Shown here piece after piece: positions 51,534 through 62,005 of a stretch of 64,000 nt of DNA. Made by a program: the position numbers and the translations under genes. The stretch comes from Sipunculus nudus. Taxonomy: Eukaryota; Annelida; Sipuncula; Golfingiida; Sipunculidae. Every line of letters begins with the position of its first letter. The first letter of the stretch is position 1. The stretch lies in the NCBI GenBank assembly GCA_026874595.1, contig CM049317.1:54021618-54085617 (forward strand), read 5' to 3'. A model generated the notes under the pieces. That model saw only the letters and a program-made list of their open reading frames with translations, searched no databases and was not told the DNA's origin.

Positions 51534-52500
51534 GGGATAGATTTTTTTTACATCAGAGGCTCATAAAGAGAGGCCGCAAAGCAATATGAAAAAACGCAAA
51601 CTACCATGTTTTCGAAACATTTTTAAAGGCTATGGTGATGCCACCGGTAGTAGTTTGTACGGTTTCAAGAGCTTTATGTCAGATTTTTTTATATTTCAAA
51701 AATGTTTTGGTCAAATATGTAATTTTATGGTAACGATCACTTATTACGCAAACACTTAACACATATATAAGCAAACTGGTGTCATTAACTTGTTACATTT
51801 CCTCTTGTACCATTCTTTGAACTACTTGCATGTATGTTTGTTTTCATGAATGTTCTTCACGAGTGAATATTATTGGTTTATTATACACCCTCGTTGAACG
51901 TAAAGACGAAATAGTACTAGTTTTTAGTTATTTCATAACTGTCTAATTAATCTTCAATAGATCAAACTGTTTCATGCAAGAGACCTTGGTTTCAATATCT
52001 ACAAAAATGACGTCCTAGTGCCTAGTGGTAACCAGGAGAAAGTCACCAAAGACATTAATGAATTAACATGAATTTATTAGGTCGTTTCAAAAGGATTCCT
52101 GCATGAAATGTGGCCAGTAGAATGCTACAGGTGATACACAGAACTAGCATAAAGGTGAAATTGAGAACAACTGACAGACAGAGATATACTGACAAAGTGA
52201 CTTAAATTTGAGACAAGATGACTAGATCATATTATTAAGAAGACGCAGAGAAAGAAAATGAGTCTGTTCTCTGTGTACTGCACTACCTCCTTTGGTAAAA
52301 TCTGAATACATGTTTAAAAAATTGATGGAGAGTACACGTCTCAGCTGTCTAAATTAGAACGAAATATTAAAAATCTGTCCCCTTTTTATCTTCATTAAGA
52401 ATATGTAATAGATGTAGTTTAAAAGTTTATATAATTGTTATTAATTAAACAGAATAATCATATTTTTAAAACCTGAGGGCCATCGTATGCAGTTAACCAT
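50781..52500. other. Segment private to unit 3, no recognised gene
   Basis: It replaces A exons 5-8 and most of the A-B spacer. It starts with a GC-richer stretch (50790-51050) with open frames on both strands; none is recognised. Microsatellites follow: (CA)n(TA)n at 51246-51299 and CTGT/CT repeats at 51455-51533. The remainder is AT-rich with nothing recognisable. Unit similarity resumes near 52500. Confidence 0.55.
51455..51533. repeat. CTGT/CT compound microsatellite
   Basis: CTGT-type repeats grade into a CT run. Confidence 0.95.
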
Positions 52501-52803
52501 CGCTTATCAAAAACACACTTAAATAATCAAGCAGTACTCAAATTCTTTCCTGTTTCACTTAACTCGTTAAGTGCAGGACTGGGACAAAGAGATAGCTGTG
52601 CACACAGACATAGGCATACGGGCTTTGTGGTTTTATATTATTACTCATTTGCAAAAAAAGAGGTGATGTCGCCTTATATTCGGTGTATTATAAGTCCTTG
52701 GATCAATGTTAATATTGGTTCCCTCTTGGATGAATGGTTGTAATCTGAAAACTGGATTCAGCAACACCAATGGTATAAGTACTCACGTAAAAATTAAGGC
52801 CTC

Positions 52804-53120
52804 ATGTATTCCTGGGTTATGTGTGTTTTATATCTGTGTGGGGATTGGTTTCTCCTGAAACAGGCGAATGGAAACAGACTTAGCAAACGTGGGGTAAAGC
52901 AACATCTCGTCGGTGAGTACCTTTAATTCACAGAATAATAACGTAATGTAAGGACAATATACTAATTTGATATATAAGGCTTTCCTAGTCGATATTGGTA
53001 CATGAAGTTAATACATTGAATTACAAACACGTAATCAAAAGAAAAGATTACTTAGAAATAACGTGTTTAAGTCAACCTTGTGTAATCGAACGTTAATTTG
53101 ATCACCCAATAGATTTGTAA

Positions 53121-53165
<45 letters not shown>

Positions 53166-56100
53166 AAATAAAAAATATGATACAAAATATATAAAGACAT
53201 ATACACACTGTTTAATAGGTATAACAATGTCTATTGGTTAGAAATGATACATGTCGAGAAATGTTAATTGTGATTAACTTTCTGATATATCTGTGTACAC
53301 AGTGCACATGGCACATTCATCACATCAGCTGCTATTTTGTACAGAGTGCAGTAACTGCACCATCTCGGATGTATTTTGTCGAGTCTCAGTGAACAAAACG
53401 TCCAGATGGAGCGAGGCCGACAAAAGTTGTAGAGATGCAGGAAGTGACGTCGGTCTGCCTCTGGACCAATCACAGGAGGAACACGAACTTTTGCTGGAAA
53501 TACTTAAAAACTACGGCCTCAGTACGATCTTCCTAGGTCTGAGAAGGATACAACTAGCCAACTGGACGTGGTCCAATGGGATATTAGGTGTCAAAATAAT
53601 CAACATGTCCAGGACTGATGTTTATATATCCATACTTTTTTTTCTGAAAAATAACACCAATTGCAAATTGCAATAATGTTTATTGTGCTATAATGTTGTA
53701 CAAAATTAGACAACGACACTAACCTTGCGCACACATTTAGGTCTGAATGAACGCCATTGTGATTTTTAATATGAGGCAAGCACAGTATGAATATGCAATA
53801 TTTTTTTTTTATTTTTTCATCAAGGGAGGCCACGGAGTGTGCCCTCTCTCTTATGACGTACGTCATTGCGATTATAATGTCAGATAATCCTCTCTTTCTC
53901 TCTCTTTCTCCACCCATATATATATATATTTATATGAATATATACATTTATTCTATTCTTAATCTAAAATAGTGCTGTTTACTTCATTTTATTAGTGTAT
54001 TTAATTGTAGCCGAGGTTCCTGAGCTCGGAAAGACAAGTGGACATTGTGGGTTGTATACACCGATGGAACACGTGACGAAAGGCGACTGTTTTACCAAAG
54101 AACCCACTAAATATGCTTGCAAGCAGAGTGGTATAACACTTTATTTATAATATATAATCCATCTTCACGATATGATTATTCACAGAGTAGACACTGTTAC
54201 ATCAGTACTAAAAGTCATGTTTGTTGACTGACACATGTATTCCGAGACACTCAGTGTGCCCTATTCAGTATGTAAATATTCAATTGATTTGTCACCTGCA
54301 AAAATGCAGCTTAAACGGAAACTCAGTAAGCGAATATAAACAACAGGTAAACAAAAACAAAAATGGTTTAAATAGTTTAGACCCTTCCGCACAATGGAAT
54401 TAGGTTTGAACTGTTATCAGACATTTGTGTGTTGCGTCATGTATATAACAATATATGATTATTAAATTTTTCCTTTTCTTCAAATATGACATTAAAATAA
54501 CGAAATAATCCTCTACTGTAAAGAAAACCACTGGATTACTCCAATACTAGGAAATGCCAAACTGATTAATGTAATGACCATTATCAGTACATTATCAATA
54601 CAAAGGCAACTTTGATTTCCTGTTCACTAACAATAAACTTTTATTTTGCTAATTTTTTTACGACTGAATTCTGTCTTGTATTTAATGTTACTAATCCCAG
54701 TTGCTTATATCAGCAGAAAACCTTGAGTAAGGGGGAATCATATATCATTATAAGACTGAACGTTTCTTAACCATGAAGGGTTACTGAATTTTGATGTCAA
54801 CTCGTGGATTTGAGAAACCTGCATTCTATTGAATGCAAGCCATTCACTTTTTGGCCTTTATAATTAGGTTTTTTTCGTGTATAAGTTACCGTTGGTTTAT
54901 GACTATTCCTTGACAAAATTCCCGGATCCGGACCATGTGCCTGGTCCACAGAAAAATCCGATCAATTCTTAATTTGTTCATTCCCGAAATGTACTGAAAA
55001 TATCCTGAGCATCCGTTAAAGATTGCGTGAGCTAAATTGTAAACAACCACACAGAAACACCACAACAAAAGGGATGAACCTATATACTCCTGATGGAGAT
55101 ATAATTACCATAACTGGAATTTATTTTATAAACCGTATCTTATTTCCTTCAACGCTTCCAGCATGCGCACTCCTCACAAATACTGCATGTATGAACGTCT
55201 AAATCTCACGAATATATCACTAAATCCTGAATATCCTAACCTTCCACATAACCAGATTCTACCTGCCCAGAGACTGTCGCCCGGTACAACTGCATCATTA
55301 TTGATGGGGTTGCCATGACAATTCATGAAGGTGTGTACGATTGGTTCACGGCCAGGGCCTTGTGCAGAACTATCGGAGCACAGTTGGCTGCAATCGATGT
55401 AGCTCAGTTTGAAAAGTTTGATGTACTTTTGGAAAAACAACAAAGGGGAGTGTTTGTGGGGTTGCACAAAGAAGATTGGTTGTTCATTGAGCCAACTAAA
55501 AGTAAGTTAAGTATCAACGTATATTTTTAAATCATACACCTATATTTTTCTCTTGAATCAATTCGGCTACATGGAAACCATTACATGTGTATTTGAACGC
55601 AATAATAAAATCATGTAGTGTTCTATATGTAAAAAAATTAATAAGTAAATCCATATAGCAACTGTAAAGTTAAAAAGAGAAATGGTCCTCTTTTTGATTG
55701 TTGGAAAATCTGTATCATCAATATGTAATAATTTATTTTTCCTAAAACGTGTTTACAAAAATTCGAGATTTGTAAGTAAACAAAGCTGCTCAATACAGAG
55801 TATGCTTTGCAGTGCCGCCATTCTCTTATCTTTTTATAAAGTCTCAATATCTTTTAACAATGATATTAGTATCGTTGTTTATAGAGTTCTTTTAGGCTGA
55901 TCACCACGTTCTTTATAACATTTTACGTACACTGTTAACTTCTTAGGTAAATCTGCCACAAAGACTGTGTTTTGGGATAAATGGCTCGATGTTTCCAAAG
56001 ACAGTGACTGTGCTGTTTTGAACCTGACCACCAAGATGTGGAATCCAGTCAGCTGCTCCTCACAACATCCATTCATCTGCCAAATTTGTAAGTCCGTGTG

Positions 56101-57122
56101 GCTGTAATCATTTTAGTTTTCGATGTCATAGTAGCAAACCCGTCATTGTTTTTATTTGTCCTTTTTTACTATGGTCACGCTACATTCAGTTTTATTCATT
56201 GCAATTCCCAACTGCTTGTCAAGACCGCCTTATCGGTATACAACTACCAGGGGTGAGGTGCAATTCTTACTATAATCAACTGGACTTTTTGGCAAAGGAC
56301 AAATGGGCGATCCCTTTACAAAGTGGTCACGGCAGTTGATCATGGGTTGATATCATGAGACGAATTTATTGTGCATTTTAAAACATTTCATGACTATAGC
56401 AAGATTCAAATCCGTCTTTGGTGATTTCCTAATTCAGCATATTATATTTTTATGTGTGTGTATAAATAATTTTTAATGTGTTAATGTAGGCAGAATAAGT
56501 CGGGGGTCATAAAATTAATCCTTTACGTCACCTGTTTCTTTGTCCATCTAGTTTGACCCTAGTGGTGCCCCTGACTGCACATATCGTCCACATTCGTTGA
56601 TTTATGAAATATCCCAACTATTTCCGTTTATAGTAAGTCCCTTGTGTCAGGCCGCTTAAACCTGCTTATACAGTAAAACCCCAGCTAACGACCATCTCAT
56701 TTTAACGACCACCTCAAAATAACGACCGCTTATCAAGGCCCCGGTTGTTTTTTTTTGTTTTTTTTTTTTTGTGCATGTAATATCATACCTCTCTTAAGAC
56801 ATACACCTCGAAATTGCAGCCGTTTTATCGAGGTCCCGTTGGTGGTCTTATTTTTGAAGCTTCGCTATATTTAGTATAGCGTGCGGATCTAATTTAAGAC
56901 ATCTGTGTAATACAATATACATTATACTGTAGTGTTAGTGATTTATAATTTATTTTTCACTACATGGTATTTTTTTATCCTGTGTATATGAATATCAAAG
57001 ATAATCTAATTTGAAAGATAACACTTCAGCCGGAATGGAAACAGTTCCTTCCAAAAACCCAGCTGACAAACAATACAGCAGCAACACAGTTACTTTGCCA
57101 ACCAGACTGGTCACTGAGAACG
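52804..57122 (+). CDS. B3: double C-type lectin ectodomain, probably soluble
   Basis: Exons are 52804-52912, 53345-53587, 54011-54130, 55256-55501, 55947-56087 and 57030-57122, 952 bases, all open and in phase 1. The start follows an in-frame TAA at 52795. The leader MYSWVMCVLYLCGDWFLL is weaker than a typical signal peptide. CTLD1 is about residues 37-157 (IFLGL, ANWTW, GDCF). CTLD2 is about 158-286 (CPETVARYNC, DWFTARALC, VFVGL, WNPVSC, FICQ). The stalk is 287-317. The next exon has lost its acceptor (TTG in place of the TAG/CAG of B2 and B1) and part of the membrane helix, and no tail exon is seen. If intron 6 is retained the frame ends at 57176-57178, giving about 335 aa. An alternative acceptor near 58256 would give a stop at once. 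Either way the product lacks a membrane anchor. It may be a secreted lectin-like protein or a young pseudogene. Confidence 0.7.
53124..53162. repeat. (AT)n microsatellite in B3 intron 1
   Basis: Perfect AT repeat about 180 bases before exon 2. Confidence 0.95.
54820..55102 (+). mobile_element. Family M MITE in B3 intron 3
   Basis: Orthologue of 14576-14866 and 40096-40388: GCATTCTATTGAATGCAAGCC, CCCGGATCCGGACCATGTGC, and end CTCCTGATGGAGATATAATTA. Confidence 0.65.
56671..56886 (+). mobile_element. Pogo/Tigger-like MITE in B3 intron 5, best copy
   Basis: Starts CAGTAAAACCCCAGCTAACG, continues CATTTTAACGACCACCTC, and ends TTATCGAGGTCCCGTTGGTGG with a weak inverted match of the start. A T-run lies in the middle. 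No coding capacity. Confidence 0.45.
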
Positions 57123-57728
57123 GTAAGCCAACAAAGGCTTTTGTTTGTAGCAGACTGAGTCTAATAAATTACGTATAAAGGTTAATAAAATACTGTGGTT
57201 GGCTTCATACTCGCGAAGCTGAAATTTTGCTATTTCTCCATTTTTAACTATCCACGAGGGTTTATTTTTTTTTTTCAATCGCACCAGCACAAAATAAAAT
57301 CTAAGTACAGCAGTATTTAAATTTATTTAAGACAAAAATGAATCCCTCAGTATCCGATTTATATCTGTTACAGTCATTATATTACGACTCAGTACACAGT
57401 GAAATGATGAAAATGTTTACAGTTCGTGTGAGTAGGTTTGATCAAGCTGGATTTACTTGGTTTGTTGAGGTTGTTGTGGTCCAGGTGTCTTTTGTATTGT
57501 GCTGGTTCCATGGGGATTTGTAAGATTACTTGATGTTGCATGAATGTGTTGTTTTTTGCATGAAGTCGTCAGCTGGCATCTATTATTTATTGAGCAATGT
57601 TCTGGTCTGCTACATTTTTTTTCTACAATTGCACTTTATGTTGGTAATTTCCGTGTTATCAGTTTCTCTATTTCTCTTTCATGACTGAGGCATTTTTGGT
57701 TTTGGCCCGATATTATGTTTCTTTTTCA

Positions 57729-57731
<3 letters not shown>

Positions 57732-57790
<59 letters not shown>
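57732..57790. repeat. (AT)n microsatellite bordering an inverted-repeat element
   Basis: AT repeat directly before a segment (57791-58140) that has no counterpart in B1 or B2. Confidence 0.95.
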
Positions 57791-57795
<5 letters not shown>

Positions 57796-57919
57796 GAGTT
57801 ACCCTCCGTTGTAAAGTGCTAAATTGCCTACAGACTAGGCCAGAGCGGTATTACTCTGAAGAAAAACAATACTGTAAATTCACAACAGTCTGTTTCACGG
57901 GATGCGACCTGATCATCAG

Positions 57920-58123
57920 GTGAACGTGGTTAGAATGAAGCTAACGGCGTGGTTTGAAAAGCCGAGACGTGCGGGTACCCCGACCAATCCTATTGTGCCC
58001 CCGAGGACAGTGTCAGTCTTTCACATGCCCCCCCCCCCGAATCGCACAAAGCATAATCTCGTAATCTCGTAAAGTCTCGGCTTTTCAAACCACGCCGTTA
58101 TCTTCATTCTAACCACATTCGCC
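57920..58123. repeat. Inverted repeat with arms of about 50 bases in B3 intron 6
   Basis: GTGAACGTGGTTAGAATGAAG through AAAAGCCGAGAC (57920-57968) is inverted at 58074-58123. The loop of about 105 bases contains a C-run. Private to B3, so probably a recent insertion of a foldback or MITE-type element. Confidence 0.75.
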
Positions 58124-58249
58124 TGAAAAAATTTAATTCATATCATCATAGTTTTTACCTATGTTTGCGCTTGATCGCTAATACTGCTGTTTTTTTTTAA
58201 ATAAACTTAAGTAAAAAGGCAGGATAATTTGAAATTCCATTGTTGACAT

Positions 58250-58336
58250 ATTACAGCATAACATCCTGATGGGTGGTCATGTCGTCCTCTTCCTGGTAGC
58301 ACTAATCTCTCGAAAGTAAAGGAACACTGAAGTAAG
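58250..58336 (+). pseudogene. Decayed membrane exon of B3
   Basis: Frame kept for ILMGGHVVLFLVALISRK and then TAA. Compared with B2, about 48 bases encoding the second half of the helix and the stop-transfer basic residues are deleted. The acceptor reads CCATTGTTG instead of CCATTGTAG or CCATTGCAG. The donor-like AGTAAGC at 58330 remains. No tail exon like 44907-45519 was found downstream before A4. Confidence 0.75.
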
Positions 58337-58374
58337 CATCTTGTCAATAAATATACCGTGAATAAAAAAAATTA

Positions 58375-58700
58375 ACTTTCTATAATGTATGTTAGCCTGC
58401 GCTGTTTAGACTGGTTCTCCCACTAATACCGCCCGGTGCTCTCGCCGTAAGATCGGATGGCAACATCGGGTCATTATAGCGCAGCATACCATTCAACCGC
58501 CATGAGACTTGCTCTCAAAACCGCGTGGCATTGACTTATCCGCTTCATATTCCAGGTTCATTCGTGCATTAGCGACTTTAAATTTGTAATTATTGATAAC
58601 GTTACTGGATACTGATTGGCCCATTCATGAAATGCCCTGAGATTTTCATTAGATTCCATTTATGACTTCGTAAATTATGATGTGAACAATGTGAGTTAAT
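58375..58700 (+). mobile_element. Enlarged family M MITE after B3
   Basis: Shares the extra internal stretch seen at 19940 and 43858 (GACTGGTTCTCCC, GCCCGGTGCTC) and the core ATTCGTGCATTAGCGACTTT. The 3' end is shortened. Confidence 0.55.
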
Positions 58701-58994
58701 ATCAATTGAGAACTGTAGGTCTAAAAGGATGAAAACAAAAGGTGACGGGATTCACACAGACAAATTCAATTTGAATATACATGTAAGCCTACATGTTATA
58801 TTTTTGTGAATTCATATTAGTACATCTATATTGAAATTATAGAAATGTGATATTTAGTGACATTTAGGAAATAAAATCCTTTTTTACTTATTCTATCTTG
58901 AGGAGTGGAATAAATACGTGAGGTACAAGGAATGAATATAAATGCAAACATTTATTTAGCCATCCTGCACAAACTAAGAGTTTTCTTGAGTTTT

Positions 58995-59165
58995 TTGTGA
59001 GTGAAACCTTGCTATCGGGCACGGCTTTCCCGTTGAGACTGCGCAGGGTCCACCTTGGATTTCGGCGGACTTCGACTAAGATTCGAACTAGCGATCACCT
59101 GCTTTGTGTCGTATGCTCTGCCCCTGGTCCACAAAAACCAGTCCCACCTATAACATTTTATAATA
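58995..59165 (-). mobile_element. tRNA-derived SINE, copy 3
   Basis: On the minus strand, TTGTGGACCAGGGGCAGAGC (A box) and CTAGTTCGAATCTTAGTCG (B box, closest of the three to the consensus). Shorter than the other copies. Confidence 0.6.
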
Positions 59166-60119
59166 TTTCATACACCGACACTTAACCAAAAGTATATCAC
59201 ATGGAAATATATCGCAAGGCGTTTCAGTTTATCCCATTAAATGAAAGCAAGCAATCAGCAGATAAGCCCAGATATTATTATTAAAATATTATGTTGCAAC
59301 TAGGTAAATATCATATAAGTAACACAGAGGCCCGAGGGATAATCTGCTACACACTCGTTAACACTACCCAGTGTAAGCAGGCAAAACATTAAATAATAAT
59401 GAGGAAGCCCGCAGATTATTATTGACTGATCACTGAAATAATAACTACATGATCTATAGGTTAAGCCAGTTATTTTGTATGCAGGGTTAAACAGTAACAT
59501 GGCCCGCCCAAAATGTTTTCCAACCAGCAATGTCAAAAAAACCCCACTGAAAAAGAAAATTACTGTCTGAAATACTTATAAATAAAGATTTGCCAAATAA
59601 TTGGATGTTTCACATCCTTCTGAATAGGTCTTTTATTGTGATTCAGGTTTTCTCATTAATTAAAATTGTTGTTTAAGTTGGAAGATTCTTCTTTCATTTG
59701 ATCCATATCGGCATTTACATCGACAAAGCTAATTCATGAGACCCAGCATTATCGAGTTATTCTTGATAAAAAATAGTCTTTTAAATTCAAGTAAAATCTT
59801 TGACTTATGCAGTCCCTCCCTACTCAGTCCAAGGGAGGGGGGGAGGGGCGGGGGTTGGGGATGGGCAGATTCAGTGAATCTAAAAACGAAATTTTTCTGT
59901 ATGTGAGTTTGCCCTTAGCTCAAAATACAATTATTTCTGATTATTTTTTCTTATTTTGTTATTTTGTTGTACAGGAATGCACAAATGTGTTTTAACAACG
60001 GCTCGCTCAGAGAAGCACGTAAGGAAAATATCTTATTTACCGGGTTCACAAGGAAAATGCAACCATTACAGAAGGACGTATACATAGATGTGCTATTAAA
60101 CATCTAGATTTGTGTCCTT

Positions 60120-60430
60120 GTGCTCGGACACTTTACATTAGTATAGTCAAAATGCCCAAACTTACATTGCATTGCAGTGAAGCATAGCAGCACAATGTGG
60201 GCCTCGCTGTAATATCTGCCTGCCGGACATTGCCGATTTTCGGGTGTGGTCCTCAGTGGGTGTTTATCGCCAATACAATGAGCGACATATGGCGGCAGTT
60301 ATTATGTTAACTTGACACACTCGACCAAGGTCAGCCAGGCCACAATGTATTTGAATAAATCATGAGCTATTTGCTGCAATACACCTTGATAATATATTTT
60401 GGGTGTTTATAATGTTACAGCTAGTGTATT
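60120..60430 (+). repeat. 300-base module, unit 4 boundary copy
   Basis: Diverged copy of 1-300: GGACATTGCCGATTTTCGG, TGGGTGTTTATCGCC and a degenerate AATAAATCATGAGC at the end. Its frame is broken. Confidence 0.5.
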
Positions 60431-62005
60431 TTTAGTATTATGACGACGGGATAATAATGGGCTACCAGTGCTGAGCCCTTTGGCATAAGAGGTTGTCCCT
60501 GTAAAGTTCTCACTGAGAGCATCACTGAGTAGTTTAAATTCATCATAGTGATGAATTATGTTATCAGTGTTGTAAACCTAAACCACTTCCGGTATCCCTG
60601 CAATTTTGCTGCGTCGCCGCCCATGTTGAGGCCGATGTCGTGAAAACTTAGTAATATTTGCATGAACCGCTATGATTCCCATAAAACACAAAGGAATAAC
60701 TAATATAAAAGAACTCGGAATTCTACCTATAATTTTGTAAATCCTGGTCCTTTCAGACTAATATAATGTTTTTATTGATGGCATTCATCACTGCGGTTCA
60801 TGCTAAAAAACGAACATTATTTTATGGCAGCGTAATAAATGCAAATGTTCTCCCTCTATAACAGCAGTCACATAGTTCCAAAAGTAAATAAAGCCACGAC
60901 TATCATGTTGTAAACAGCTCGTAGCTCATTCCACCGTCATTAGGACGTTAGAAGAACCTCTCTTAGGAACAATTGCCTCTCAAGTTCCTTAATGTGTAGG
61001 CAGATTATGCTAGAAAAGTATGCTATTTCTACAATTAAGGGAGGTGAATAGCTGGCTTTAATTAACGGAATGAGACCAAGCCTACGTACGTATGTTTATT
61101 GATATATATCAAAGCATGGCAGATAACATAACTAAGGGTGGTGTACTTCTGATTCTATGCCCATTGAGATATATAATAACCATGCAGGCTTGGCCGTAGA
61201 ATATATTATTAATGTCCCAGATAACTGAGAAGATTGAGCAGATACTCGATATATCCTGGTATATGTAATTGGGCAAACAACAAATGTTCATATCAGTCAC
61301 ACAATATCGATACTTCATGACTGGTAGGTGTTGTCATAATAGTTTTTATAAGGGACAGTAATTTGCGTTTTAGGAAAATTAAGACGACATATGGATTTCA
61401 ATATGACAAATTGTAATCAGTATATTTAAAGAAAAGCTCCGATGGAATAGGTACATTTCAAAACTAGCAATAAGCTGGGAGCTTAACATCCATATTGGGC
61501 TGTCCCCTAGAGGTAAAACAGTGTACTGCAGCAAGATCTTTGAAATTTCTAAGGATTTATAAGGAAATATGGAATATGTTCCAATTAGAACATATTTGGC
61601 ATCATTCCGAAAAGTTCAGCACCATTACCTTACATACCGAAGGCCTGGCCTCAGGGGAGTTCCATGCCAAAAGCTGAATTGGACCACCATCAATTGTAAT
61701 ATAGATCAATCGTGTTTGTTTAATTAATATGAATTTGCTTGTATGATTACACATCCTTGTACACTAAAAACGAATACCTTACACGCAAGTGATTATTATC
61801 ATGTAGAATGACAGTAATTATGTGTTTTGTAAACACAATTCACCAATTTATCTAGGATGTATATATAGAATCCGGATTAAAAAAAGACAATCCCTTTATA
61901 CAGCTAATTTCTCAATCGTCTTGCTGCAGCGAAGTACCTCCTAGTAGCAATGAATGTATGTGTGCGGTTACGGTTCCTTCATTGGTTGTTCGAAGGACAT
62001 GTAAC

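Larger units (their letters stand above)
58330..62005. other. Spacer between B3 and A4
   Basis: No gene is supported. It matches the end of units 1 and 2, with an enlarged family M MITE (58375-58700), a SINE (58995-59165), a single diverged copy of the 195-base repeat (59806-60000) and the 300-base module (60120-60430). The last 1.5 kb match the region upstream of A1 and A2. Confidence 0.55.

Noticed and set aside
57338..57523. 61-codon open frame in B3 intron 6
   Set aside because: No similarity to the receptor exons and no conserved counterpart in B1 or B2.
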